DNA of 64,000 nucleotides from positions 1 through 64,000 of the forward strand of contig CAZWRL010000001.1 of the NCBI GenBank assembly GCA_964636345.1. The letters are read 5' to 3'. The DNA is from JBBTXJ01 sp964636345 (GTDB lineage: Bacteria > Patescibacteriota > Patescibacteriia > Magasanikbacterales > JBBTXJ01). The notes below the pieces were generated by a model. That model was not told where the DNA came from. It did not search any database and saw only the letters and a list, made by a program, of their open reading frames with translations. Shown here in pieces: positions 23,250 through 30,726 of the stretch. Within the stretch, counting starts at the first letter, position 1. Every line of letters begins with the position of its first letter. Made by a program: the position numbers and the translations under genes.

Positions 23250-23765
23250 ATGTTTTCCGATAATGTCATCTTCTTCGACGGCGAATTCACCACCCTTGAT
23301 CCAACCACCGGACGGTTGTTGTCGCTCGCGCTCGTGAAACCGAGTGGCGAGTATTTATATCTTGAACTGGAGACCGGCGATGCGCCGGTGCATCCGTGGA
23401 CCGCAGAGCATGTTGTGCCGTTGCTCACCACATCAAAAATATCCGATGACGAAGCGCGCCAGAAGATTCGTGAATTCGTCGGTGATGGAAGGCCATTTTT
23501 GGTTGCGAAAACAAATCAGTTTGATTGGGTTTTTCTCGCCAAACTTATTGGTATCCAGAAGAAAGACGAGGGCGGGGACATTTTTAACTGGCGTCCCATT
23601 GATTTTACCTCAATCCTGTTTTGCCGCGGCATTGATCCGAGCCAGCCAAGCACGGTGCTTGCCAAAGATATGGGCGTTGACATTCCAGAAAATTTTCGCG
23701 AACACCACGCGCTCTCTGATGCGCAAATGCTCCGCGCGCTCTACTTGAAATTTGCGGCCGCGTAA
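23250..23765 (+). CDS. DEDDh-type 3'-5' exonuclease (RNase T/oligoribonuclease-like)
   Basis: 171 aa. The first metal Asp/Glu pair is in FFDGEFTT (residues 9-16), the middle Asp in NQFDWVF at about 91, and the last His/Asp in HHALSDAQM near residues 152-160. This is a single-domain DEDDh exonuclease of about the size of oligoribonuclease, which degrades short RNA ends. Whether RNA or DNA is the substrate cannot be read. ATG 23250 is right after the predicted transcription start. Confidence 0.85.
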   Translation: MFSDNVIFFDGEFTTLDPTTGRLLSLALVKPSGEYLYLELETGDAPVHPWTAEHVVPLLTTSKISDDEARQKIREFVGDGRPFLVAKTNQFDWVFLAKLIGIQKKDEGGDIFNWRPIDFTSILFCRGIDPSQPSTVLAKDMGVDIPENFREHHALSDAQMLRALYLKFAAA

Positions 23766-23791
23766 CGTTATCCACAAGGAGACCCGTTTCG

Positions 23792-23800
23792 TGCTATACT
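23792..23800 (+). promoter_or_regulatory. extended -10 promoter of lemA
   Basis: TGC-TATACT (23792-23800), about 35 bases before ATG 23835; no clear -35 seen. Confidence 0.55.
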
Positions 23801-23834
23801 GAATGGGGTCAATCACTTCTTAATTTTTGTTTCT

Positions 23835-24413
23835 ATGGCAGCGCAAAAGTCCACGATTAAGTGGGTTATCATTGGAGCCGTTGTGCTCATTTTGGTTGGG
23901 GGTATTTGGGGTACCTATAATAAACTGGTCACCTCAAATGAGTCCATTGATGGACAATGGGCACAGGTGCAAGCGACGTATCAACGACGTGTTGATTTGA
24001 TTCCTGGTCTTGTCAACTCGACACGCGGGTTCTTTAAGCAAGAACAGGCGCTTTACGAGAAAATTACGCAAGCACGCGCGGCATATTCTGGCGCAAAGAC
24101 GACCGCGGAACAGGTTTCTGCGGCTAACGTGCTTGAATCAAGCTTGAGCCGCTTGTTAGTGATTGTTGAGTCAAACCCGGAGATTAAGTCAAACCAGGTG
24201 GTCACTAATTTGATGGCGGAGTTGGCTGGCACGGAAAACCGTATTTCAGTAGAACGTATGCGGTTTAATGATGCCGTGCGAAAATATAATGTGGTGGTGA
24301 AGCGATTCCCCTCAAATATTATCGCCGGTGTTTTCAGCTTTGACGCGCGTGAATTCTTCCAGGCGCAAGAAGGCGCTGATAAGGCAGTACCGGTGAATTT
24401 GGATGTGAATTAA
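23835..24413 (+). CDS. lemA: LemA family protein
   Basis: 192 aa, the family's usual length. An N-terminal membrane helix (residues about 9-30) is followed by the LemA helical domain: NKLVTSNESIDGQWAQVQ, then YQRRVDLIPGLVN, a coiled-coil-like middle, and NRISVERMRFNDAVRKYN near residues 136-153. LemA proteins are membrane-anchored with a helical-bundle outer domain, and their exact role is unknown. The TPM-domain gene follows 20 bases on, the usual pairing of these two families, so they probably work together. Confidence 0.92.
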   Translation: MAAQKSTIKWVIIGAVVLILVGGIWGTYNKLVTSNESIDGQWAQVQATYQRRVDLIPGLVNSTRGFFKQEQALYEKITQARAAYSGAKTTAEQVSAANVLESSLSRLLVIVESNPEIKSNQVVTNLMAELAGTENRISVERMRFNDAVRKYNVVVKRFPSNIIAGVFSFDAREFFQAQEGADKAVPVNLDVN

Positions 24414-24433
24414 GGCGTGATGATGGTATTCGC

Positions 24434-25357
24434 ATGGTTGTATACCTGAAACGCATTGTTATAGGAGCATTACTTGGACTCGCGCTCGTGAGTCCAAGTT
24501 TTGCGTTGGCGCAAAGTGAATTAGTGTTTCCACAGCCGATCGGTTTTGTGAATGATTTCGCAAATTTTTTGCGGTCAGAAACCGAGGGGGCGCTTGAGGC
24601 AAAGTTGGAGGCATTCCAGATGGAAACCGGGCACGAAATTACGGTGGTGACGACGGACAGTTTGCAAGGTACTACTATTGAAGATTTGGCGGTGCGTTGG
24701 TTTGAACGATGGGGGATCGGAAAAGAACAGGCAGATAACGGTATTTTGATGCTCATTGTTCCCTCGGAGCGTGTCATGCGCATTGAGGTTGGTTATGGCT
24801 TGGAGGGTGCGGTGCCAGACAGCGTTGCACAGCAGGTTGGCGATAACATCGTGACACCAAAATTTCGTGCCGATGATCCGGATGCCGGGGTGACGGCAGG
24901 CGTGGACGCGCTGATGAAATTGACGCAAGGCGAAGACGTGAGTGCGCTCTTAAATCCCAACGCCAACAGTGAATCACAAATGGGTTTAGTGTTTTTTGTG
25001 ATTATGATTTTTATCTTCGCGTGGATAGTGTATGACCGGATTGCCATGGCACAAAAAATTCAGCCGTTTATGCGAAACCAAGGAACGCGCGGTGTTTTTG
25101 TTAGTGCGTTAAGCGTTGCGGGCGGTTTTATTGCCGGCCTTGCTGGATTTTTACACCCCTTGGCGTGGGCAGGAATTTTTGCGGCAACCGTTGGCGCTTT
25201 GATTTTTTATCTTACGAAAGACGCGGGGAAACACCGTGGCGGCGGTTCGGGTGGCGGATGGTATGCTTCAGGAGGTGGATTTGGTGGCGGAGGCGGGAGT
25301 TTTGGCGGATTTGGTGGCGGTTCTTCCGGCGGTGGCGGTTCTAGCAGTAGGTGGTAA
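24434..25357 (+). CDS. TPM-domain (YgcG-like) membrane protein
   Basis: 307 aa. It has a signal peptide (residues about 9-27, ending ALAQS), a TPM domain (about 30-165) with the FVNDFANFL start, EITVVTTDSLQG and VMRIEVGYGLEG, then two membrane helices (about 175-200 and 220-260) and a very Gly/Ser-rich tail. The layout matches YgcG-type proteins that pair with LemA. Plant TPM domains have acid phosphatase activity; bacterial function is not settled. Terminates at 25361-25392. Confidence 0.9.
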   Translation: MVVYLKRIVIGALLGLALVSPSFALAQSELVFPQPIGFVNDFANFLRSETEGALEAKLEAFQMETGHEITVVTTDSLQGTTIEDLAVRWFERWGIGKEQADNGILMLIVPSERVMRIEVGYGLEGAVPDSVAQQVGDNIVTPKFRADDPDAGVTAGVDALMKLTQGEDVSALLNPNANSESQMGLVFFVIMIFIFAWIVYDRIAMAQKIQPFMRNQGTRGVFVSALSVAGGFIAGLAGFLHPLAWAGIFAATVGALIFYLTKDAGKHRGGGSGGGWYASGGGFGGGGGSFGGFGGGSSGGGGSSSRW

Positions 25358-25360
25358 TAC

Positions 25361-25392
25361 AAAAAACTCCCCGATCTGTCGGGGAGTTTTTT
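25361..25392. terminator. bidirectional terminator between TPM and SpoU genes
   Basis: A 14-bp perfect stem (25361-25374 with 25379-25392) with a TCTG loop and T-runs in both directions, between convergent genes. Confidence 0.92.
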
Positions 25393-25393
25393 G

Positions 25394-25846
25394 TCAGACC
25401 AGCACGCGGACATGTGCCGCGAGGATTCCGGCAGCAACACTGACGTTCAGCGATTCTTTTTTTCCGTGCATGGGGATTTCAATCACGTGATCAGCCCGTT
25501 TTAAGAGCGCTGGCGAGATACCGCCCACCTCGTTACCCACTATGAGCGCGAGCGGCAACGCCGGTTTCCATGCGCGATAGTCAGTTGCGTTTTTTGTTTG
25601 TTCCGCCGCAATGATGAGTACGCCCGCATGTTTTAATTGTTCAATGATGCGCCATGCGTGCGCGTGATGTTCCCACGGCACGTTGTGTTCAGCGCCAAGC
25701 GAAACTTTATGAATTTTAGGATTTTTATCCGGTGTTGGTGTGTAGCCGCACAAAAAAATTTTATCTACGCCAAACGCATCGGCTGTGCGAAAAATTGAGC
25801 CGACATTATAACAACTCCTGATATCCGGCAGAACGAGGTAGAACAT
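25394..25846 (-). CDS. SpoU/TrmH-family RNA 2'-O-methyltransferase
   Basis: 150 aa, ATG 25846. SPOUT-family motifs: NVGSIFRTADAFG (motif 1, about residues 16-28), VGNEVGGIS (motif 2, about 102-110) and IPMHGKKESLNVSVA (motif 3, about 122-136), which form the knotted SAM site. It lacks an N-terminal RNA-binding extension, like TrmL and other minimal members, so it probably methylates a tRNA ribose; the target is unknown. The start is set by the end of the tRNA-Ser gene just upstream, and the two might share a transcript. Confidence 0.9.
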   Translation of the reverse strand: MFYLVLPDIRSCYNVGSIFRTADAFGVDKIFLCGYTPTPDKNPKIHKVSLGAEHNVPWEHHAHAWRIIEQLKHAGVLIIAAEQTKNATDYRAWKPALPLALIVGNEVGGISPALLKRADHVIEIPMHGKKESLNVSVAAGILAAHVRVLV

Positions 25847-25854
25847 TTTTGACT

Positions 25855-25945
25855 TGGCGGTGGGGGTGAGATTCGAACTCACGGTACCCTTTGGGGGTAC
25901 GACAGTTTTCAAGACTGTTGCCATCAACCACTCGGCCACCCCACC
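25855..25945 (-). tRNA. tRNA-Ser(UGA)
   Basis: Acceptor GGTGGGG pairs with CCCCACC, followed by discriminator G and an encoded CCA (25857-25855). Anticodon TGA at 25911-25909, a long variable arm, and a T-loop reading GTTCGAATC. It lies eight bases before the SpoU methylase gene. Confidence 0.95.
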
Positions 25946-26001
25946 ATCATGCGAAGGTAGTATGGCACACCAGAGCCAAAAAATCAAGGCGCGAGGTAGT
26001 G

Positions 26002-26030
26002 TTGACAGAGCGCGCCTCGTGTGATAATCT
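26002..26030 (+). promoter_or_regulatory. promoter of nucleotide cyclase
   Basis: TTGACA (26002-26007) with GATAAT (26023-26028, 15-bp spacer, extended TGT) or TAATCT (26025-26030, 17-bp spacer). An AAGGAG Shine-Dalgarno precedes ATG 26059. Confidence 0.6.
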
Positions 26031-26058
26031 CACTCTATCTTTGACAACTAAGGAGTCA

Positions 26059-28140
26059 ATGATGGATACGATACGTCGTCCACCGCCTATCGTGCGGAAC
26101 ACGTGGACGTGGGGCGACGTGGACGCGCCCCGAGACGTCTCGTGCGAGAACATCCGCATGATGCTGCTCATCGCGCGGCTCGTGTGGGGTATCGACGGTG
26201 GTTCCGTGATCGCGGAACTTCCCGCTCCCTTCGATCGGCACGCGCTTCTTGTGGACGCGCGGAATTTCGTGCCGCTCTGGGTGTACGTGCACGTGGCGCA
26301 CGGGATTCACGACCTGGTAGGTCGCGTTGAGGGGACGCAGTATCCTTTTGCGCCGGAGCGGTTTGCCGCGTTTGGCGTGGAAGGAATCCGGTTCCAGACA
26401 TGGGGCGATCGGCGCAAGGCGCTTTCACAGCTCTTTGCTTCGTTCGCGAATCCTTTGCTCGGGTACCGTCGGGTGCCGGTTGAGAACTTGGATTTCAACT
26501 GGACAAAATCCTATCGCGTGGTGAGCGAGGGTTCCACATGGTGGATGCCGATGTTCTTCGCGCGAGAAGACATCCCGCTGGTGGATGACCTGCCATCGGA
26601 TTGGTGGATTGTTGAGGGGCTCTGGCCGGGCATCGCCACCATCTTCGGTCTGCCGCCGGCGCGTGTAGTTCGACGCACACGGAGCTACGATCCGGTCCAG
26701 TTTTTCACGCAGGGTCGCAAGGTGCGTGACCTGCAGTGGCGGGTTACGGAAAAGGAAGACCGGGCAACCTTCATCATTAATGGTGAACGAGTTGGCGAGC
26801 GGGTGCATCTCCTGCCACGTGCGATTCGTGACGGCACATGGTGGTTCACGGGTGACGTGCTTTCGTCTGGCGAAGCGCCGGCATCGGTGGATATGCCAAT
26901 GTTTTTGGCGTCGAAGCGGTGCATGATCGGCGATTACCCTGTCTGTGAATCTCGTGACATGCTGTATGCACCCGAGTTGAGCCGTCGGGTACTGCAGGCA
27001 GAAATTCACGCGCGTCGGCCCATCGGGTACCGCATGCGCGGCGACGCGGTTCAGGTGGCGGTTGAGTCCGGTCAGTGGGAAAAGATCGGTACCATAAACC
27101 TGCGGAATGTTTCCGTAGCGAGCCTCCCTACAGCCATCCGTTTCACGACAGACATACAGCTGCCTCATGGCGTACCGATTGTCACGAAGGGTGAGGTGTG
27201 GGGTCAGGATCTTGGGTTCAGCGCCCGGGTCGTGTGGGACAAACCACCGCCGTTTTGGCGGCGTGACCTCCGCACCGTGTGGCAGCGGCTGTTCCCCAAT
27301 CAGCGTGTATTCGAGCGTCTGGCAGATCGGGCGCGTATCGCAGGGTTGCAACGGCAGCTCTCTACCACAGAATCCGAGCGGCGGCGTGTGGAGGATGCAT
27401 TCCAGTACAAGCTGGCCGAGCTGGATACGCGCGACCATGACCTCGCCGAGGCAACCGTTCGTTCGTTCCGGCGTTTTGCTTCGCGATTTCCTTCCGCGGA
27501 AATTGCACAGCAGGTGCTTGACGGGACGTATGTTAGTGAACGAGTGGAGGACGCGGTATTCCTGGTGATTGATGCGGCAGGTTCCACAAACGCCGTGCAG
27601 GATCGTATCGCACGCGCAGGGGTGGAGCATGATCTTGCAGAACAGGCAAAGATTTTTGCCGCCGCCTACAACGGCTTCATGACGTGGGCCAAAGAGGTAG
27701 TGCAACGGCACGGTGGTTGGGTGTTTGCATTTGAAGGCGATGCGATCAAGGCGGTTTTTGGACTGAACCAAAAATCTCCGCGCGCGCTCGCGGCGAATGA
27801 TGCATTCAAGACCGCGCTTGATCTATTGGCGGGTATTGGAAAGTGGCCGTCCGGCGAAGGGTTGGCGTTTGGTGCGCGCATCGGCATTGCGATGGGTACC
27901 ACCCATTTGAGCTTGGTTGGTACGGGTGAAGATGCCTTTATGACACCCAATTCACGCGCGCTTAATGCCGCGGCGCATCTTGAGAAATCAAAATGTCGTC
28001 AACGGGGTGGCGAGATTGCCATTGATGGTAAAACCGCCGCGTTCCTTGCGGAGCAGTTGAACGAATCACGACTTTTGGTTTGGCGCGCCGTTGAAGAGCT
28101 AGATGGTGCGCAGATGGAAATTGTGCGTGTTTCGGAGTAG
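26059..28140 (+). CDS. class III adenylate/guanylate cyclase with long novel N-terminus
   Basis: 693 aa. The C-terminal 190 residues form a class III nucleotide cyclase domain: metal Asp in VFLVIDAAGST (D505), second metal Asp in FEGDAIKAVFG (D561), then a GARIGIAMGTTHLSLVG strand and an NAAAHLEK helix in the expected order. It should make cAMP or cGMP; specificity is unclear. A probable coiled coil (about residues 425-480) precedes it. The first 420 residues, rich in Trp, Arg and Val, match no family I know and have no signal peptide or membrane helix. The first 270 bases are noticeably more GC-rich than the rest. A cyclic-nucleotide-binding gene lies 1 kb downstream. Confidence 0.82.
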   Translation: MMDTIRRPPPIVRNTWTWGDVDAPRDVSCENIRMMLLIARLVWGIDGGSVIAELPAPFDRHALLVDARNFVPLWVYVHVAHGIHDLVGRVEGTQYPFAPERFAAFGVEGIRFQTWGDRRKALSQLFASFANPLLGYRRVPVENLDFNWTKSYRVVSEGSTWWMPMFFAREDIPLVDDLPSDWWIVEGLWPGIATIFGLPPARVVRRTRSYDPVQFFTQGRKVRDLQWRVTEKEDRATFIINGERVGERVHLLPRAIRDGTWWFTGDVLSSGEAPASVDMPMFLASKRCMIGDYPVCESRDMLYAPELSRRVLQAEIHARRPIGYRMRGDAVQVAVESGQWEKIGTINLRNVSVASLPTAIRFTTDIQLPHGVPIVTKGEVWGQDLGFSARVVWDKPPPFWRRDLRTVWQRLFPNQRVFERLADRARIAGLQRQLSTTESERRRVEDAFQYKLAELDTRDHDLAEATVRSFRRFASRFPSAEIAQQVLDGTYVSERVEDAVFLVIDAAGSTNAVQDRIARAGVEHDLAEQAKIFAAAYNGFMTWAKEVVQRHGGWVFAFEGDAIKAVFGLNQKSPRALAANDAFKTALDLLAGIGKWPSGEGLAFGARIGIAMGTTHLSLVGTGEDAFMTPNSRALNAAAHLEKSKCRQRGGEIAIDGKTAAFLAEQLNESRLLVWRAVEELDGAQMEIVRVSE

Positions 28141-28146
28141 CACACA

Positions 28147-28176
28147 CCTCACGTATAGTCACGTGAGGTTTTTATT
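28147..28176 (+). terminator. terminator of cyclase gene
   Basis: 8-bp stem CCTCACGT / ACGTGAGG with a 6-nt loop and a T-rich run; it overlaps the last codons of the convergent membrane-protein gene. Confidence 0.85.
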
Positions 28177-29094
28177 TAGTCCAACACCCGCCATACCGGC
28201 AAGCGCGCCGGTTACAAGAAAAATCAATGTGTCTGTACTGGTGAAGATAAGCGGGGTTTCAAAAATAAATGGTTGTGGTAAGAGGACGTGAAGCGCTACA
28301 AAGATGACGCCAGCAAGTAGGCCAAGGATGAGCTGATATTTGCGTTCACCCCACCATTCAATAAGGAGCGCCGAGGCGCCAATGGCAAAGACGTACGGGA
28401 AGAGTGGCGCGACGGGATGCGGCGGGACGATGATAAAGTCCGCGACGCGTTCAGTCCAGGTAATGGCGTAGAGGGCGAGGAAAATTGCCGCAACAGTTGC
28501 GGCGCCACCCGGTGTGATGCGACGCGCGGCGGCAAGACATGCAATAAACGGCAGGATAAATAACACCTCGGCCCACGGAGAAAAGAAGGTTGCGTACAGG
28601 CCAATGGGATCAACGGGATGCACAATAAACCAAAGCAGACCAAGTACCACCGAAAGTTGTGTAAGCGTCAAGAGTGGGAATTTGCCGGTATCGTGGTTTT
28701 TGATTAAACGAAAGAAACCCCACGCGCTGATGGCGCCGCCAATCAGTGCGATGAGGTGTGGCGGACTCCATACCGCAAACGGCGTACTTAAATTTTCAAT
28801 GCCAAACGTGCGATGCCACCACTCATCAAAGGGCGCCGAGAGAAACGTGAGCACAAGACCACCGAGCGCAATGTTGAGGAGCGGGCGCAGAGCAGAATGT
28901 TTTTTCCACAACCAAAGTTGCAACACGGCAGCAACAAGGAGCGCGGTGTAGAGAATGTTGTGTGGAGGAATAAAAAAACTGTCACGTCCCATGAATACGT
29001 GCCACCAATCGTCCCAGAATAAACCAATCAACATGAAAAGGTAGACGATAACGATGCCGATGAGCGTTTTTTGATTGATGGTTTTTGTGGGCAT
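28159..29094 (-). CDS. polytopic membrane protein
   Basis: 311 aa with about eight to nine hydrophobic helices spread along its whole length (the first at residues 11-28 after a short basic start). His residues near helix ends (HNILYT, WWHRTFG, PPHLIALIGG) and repeated WW-H motifs are notable and could bind metal or haem, but I cannot name the family. It sits between the cyclase and the cyclic-nucleotide-binding gene on the opposite strand, so a part in the same signalling is possible but unproven. Confidence 0.7.
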   Translation of the reverse strand: MPTKTINQKTLIGIVIVYLFMLIGLFWDDWWHVFMGRDSFFIPPHNILYTALLVAAVLQLWLWKKHSALRPLLNIALGGLVLTFLSAPFDEWWHRTFGIENLSTPFAVWSPPHLIALIGGAISAWGFFRLIKNHDTGKFPLLTLTQLSVVLGLLWFIVHPVDPIGLYATFFSPWAEVLFILPFIACLAAARRITPGGAATVAAIFLALYAITWTERVADFIIVPPHPVAPLFPYVFAIGASALLIEWWGERKYQLILGLLAGVIFVALHVLLPQPFIFETPLIFTSTDTLIFLVTGALAGMAGVGLNKNLT

Positions 29095-29122
29095 AGTGAT
29101 CTTTAGTATACACGATATGTAT

Positions 29123-29151
29123 TTGACAGGCGAATGATGGTATGGTTAGCT
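29123..29151 (+). promoter_or_regulatory. possible promoter of cNMP-binding gene
   Basis: TTGACA (29123-29128), a 17-bp spacer and TTAGCT (29146-29151) with an extended TGG. The -10 is weak. Confidence 0.4.
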
Positions 29152-29177
29152 TGAGATACACATTGGAGGAGGGAGCG

Positions 29178-29681
29178 GTGTCACAACCAAAGAATGAAGG
29201 TCGGGTAGACCTGATTCAGGGATTGACCGAGGGGCAGACGGATCGTTTGTTGCGCGGCTTGGTTCCGCGCATGGTTGCCGATGGTATGGTGTTCATCACG
29301 GAAGGTGATTTTACTGACAGCATGTTTCTCTTGCTTGATGGGCAGGTGCGTGTAGTTTCGCACGCTGGCACTCCCGCAGAAGTGCTGGTGGCACGACGTT
29401 CTGTCGGCTCGATGCTTGGAGAGGTGAATTTTGTGGCAGGTGGATCGCGCTCGGCATCAGTCATTGCTGAGGGTACAGTGCTCGTGCTTGAGTTCACGAA
29501 GGCCCATGTAGAGGCAGTCACGGGCGTGGATATGGGTCTTGCGAAGCAATTGGCGTGGAATCTTGCGCGCATCATGGCTGAACGGTTGCGCAATACCACC
29601 ACACAACTCTGGGATGCGCAGTCAACGCATGATTTGACTATTCACGCGTTTCGGCGTTTGCAGGCGGCCACGAGGCGCTAG
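29178..29681 (+). CDS. stand-alone cyclic-nucleotide-binding domain protein
   Basis: 167 aa. GTG 29178 is chosen because GGAGGAGGGAG ends just before it; an upstream ATG (29142) lacks a Shine-Dalgarno. Residues about 20-130 form a cNMP-binding domain with the phosphate-binding cassette GSMLGEVNF...GSRSASVIA, including the Gly-Glu and Arg-Ser-Ala that contact the cyclic phosphate. A helical tail of about 40 residues follows. There is no helix-turn-helix, so this is not a CRP-type DNA-binding regulator and must act through a protein partner or as a sensor. It is probably the receiver for the cyclase at 26059. Confidence 0.85.
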   Translation: MSQPKNEGRVDLIQGLTEGQTDRLLRGLVPRMVADGMVFITEGDFTDSMFLLLDGQVRVVSHAGTPAEVLVARRSVGSMLGEVNFVAGGSRSASVIAEGTVLVLEFTKAHVEAVTGVDMGLAKQLAWNLARIMAERLRNTTTQLWDAQSTHDLTIHAFRRLQAATRR

Positions 29682-29688
29682 AAGTACA

Positions 29689-29716
29689 CCCCGACTTCCA
29701 TCGGGGTTTTTTATTT
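29689..29716 (+). terminator. terminator of cNMP-binding gene
   Basis: Stem CCCCGA / TCGGGG with a 6-nt loop and a T-run. Confidence 0.8.
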
Positions 29717-29726
29717 CTCGCGCGTA

Positions 29727-29735
29727 TGGTATACT
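29727..29735 (+). promoter_or_regulatory. extended -10 promoter of lipoprotein
   Basis: TGG-TATACT (29727-29735), about 34 bases before ATG 29769; no -35 seen. Confidence 0.5.
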
Positions 29736-29768
29736 ACATGTAGTTTGTTAATTTAACAATTATCGCCT

Positions 29769-30197
29769 ATGCGTATACGATCATCGGCAACCGTTGGTTT
29801 CGCAACGGTGGGTATGCTCCTTCTCTTAGGAGCAGGATGTTCAGCGTCAGTGGGCACTGGTAGCGCGGCTCCGGAAGTTGGAGCGCGCGTTTTGGCTCCT
29901 GATAATGGGAGCGTCTGGTGGGAGGGTACCATCGATCAGGTTGATGGTACGATTTATACGGTGAAATTTAACGCGGATGATAAAATTGTTGCGCGGCCGC
30001 TCACGAATATCGCACCGTATCCGGCTGGCGCGCTTGCGGTTGAGGTTGGCGATGCGGTTGTTGGGGAATGGACAAGCGGAACGTTCTATGCGGGAACGGT
30101 GGCGGCTATTTCGGGTAATCTCGCAACGGTCGCGTGGGATGATGGCAGTGCACCATCCGAAGTAGCGACCAATCGGCTCACCAAGACCTTCAAATAA
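29769..30197 (+). CDS. lipoprotein with two Tudor/SH3-like repeats
   Basis: 142 aa. Signal peptide with lipobox LGAGC (Cys about 24). After it come two similar units of about 50 residues: GARVLAPDNGSVWWEGTI (from about 38) and GDAVVGEWTSGTFYAGTV (from about 90). Each is built of short strands with the W/Y-x-G-T-V pattern seen in Tudor- or agenet-like small barrels. Such barrels bind peptides or other ligands; here they would be outside the membrane. Function unknown. It has its own -10 box and a hairpin after the stop. Confidence 0.75.
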   Translation: MRIRSSATVGFATVGMLLLLGAGCSASVGTGSAAPEVGARVLAPDNGSVWWEGTIDQVDGTIYTVKFNADDKIVARPLTNIAPYPAGALAVEVGDAVVGEWTSGTFYAGTVAAISGNLATVAWDDGSAPSEVATNRLTKTFK

Positions 30198-30208
30198 TAG
30201 TGACGTAA

Positions 30209-30235
30209 GAAGACCCGCTCGCGGGTCTTCTTCTT
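30209..30235 (+). terminator. terminator after lipoprotein
   Basis: 9-bp stem GAAGACCCG / CGGGTCTTC with loop CTCG and a short T-rich tail. Confidence 0.7.
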
Positions 30236-30247
30236 GCCACATGATTT

Positions 30248-30256
30248 TGTTATACT
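30248..30256 (+). promoter_or_regulatory. extended -10 promoter of hsp20 (leaderless)
   Basis: TGT-TATACT (30248-30256); the predicted start at about 30263 is immediately before ATG 30264. Confidence 0.55.
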
Positions 30257-30263
30257 TGGTGGT

Positions 30264-30725
30264 ATGAGTACGCAAAATCGTCGCAAAGAAAAAGATGTCG
30301 TTGATTTTTTATTAGAGCAGGCGGGCGAGAGCGCGCGTGTCTACACCACGCCGGGTGACGAAGAGGCGGAGGAGACGGAGGCGCATGAGCCGGAGGGTCA
30401 ACTGGCCGTTGATATTATTGATACCGACGACAGTTTGGTGGTGGTGGCAACGGTTGCTGGCGCGAGCCCGGAAGAGATCAGCGTGTATGTGCACAATGAT
30501 TTGTTGACCATTCGTGGCCGGCGCGCGTTACCCGTTTCCGTGTCAGAGAACGCGTTTATTCATCGCGAATGTTTTTGGGGGCGTTTTTCACGCACCATCA
30601 TTTTACCGCTTGATGTCCGCGCTGATGGAGTGCGAGCGGTGTACAAAAGCGGCGTACTGGTGGTATCGTTGCCGAAAGAAAAACGCGAATCGCGCGTTCC
30701 CATTACGGTAGTGGATGAAGGATGA
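30264..30725 (+). CDS. small heat-shock protein, Hsp20/alpha-crystallin family
   Basis: 153 aa. Residues about 48-140 form the alpha-crystallin domain: VDIIDTDDSLVVVATVAG, the DLLTIRGRR strand, GRFSRTIILPLDV and the hallmark A-x3-x-GVLVVSLPK near residues 124-138. An acidic N-terminal arm (EEAEETEAHE) precedes it, and a short VPITV tail may serve as the I-x-V assembly motif. It is an ATP-independent holdase. It is the first gene of a pair with VanW, whose start lies one base after its stop. Confidence 0.93.
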   Translation: MSTQNRRKEKDVVDFLLEQAGESARVYTTPGDEEAEETEAHEPEGQLAVDIIDTDDSLVVVATVAGASPEEISVYVHNDLLTIRGRRALPVSVSENAFIHRECFWGRFSRTIILPLDVRADGVRAVYKSGVLVVSLPKEKRESRVPITVVDEG

Positions 30726-30726
30726 T

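Noticed and set aside
23092..25945. tRNA-Ser genes as integration sites of a mobile element
   Set aside because: No integrase, no direct repeat of the tRNA 3' end found nearby, and the flanking genes are ordinary housekeeping genes.
25847..25987. Longer N-terminus for the SpoU methylase
   Set aside because: The extra residues are the translated tRNA-Ser(UGA) gene.
26425..27771. A 448-codon open frame on the - strand opposite the cyclase gene
   Set aside because: No Shine-Dalgarno or promoter, biased Arg/His/Pro-rich composition, and the + strand carries recognisable cyclase motifs over the same bases. It is an antisense shadow.
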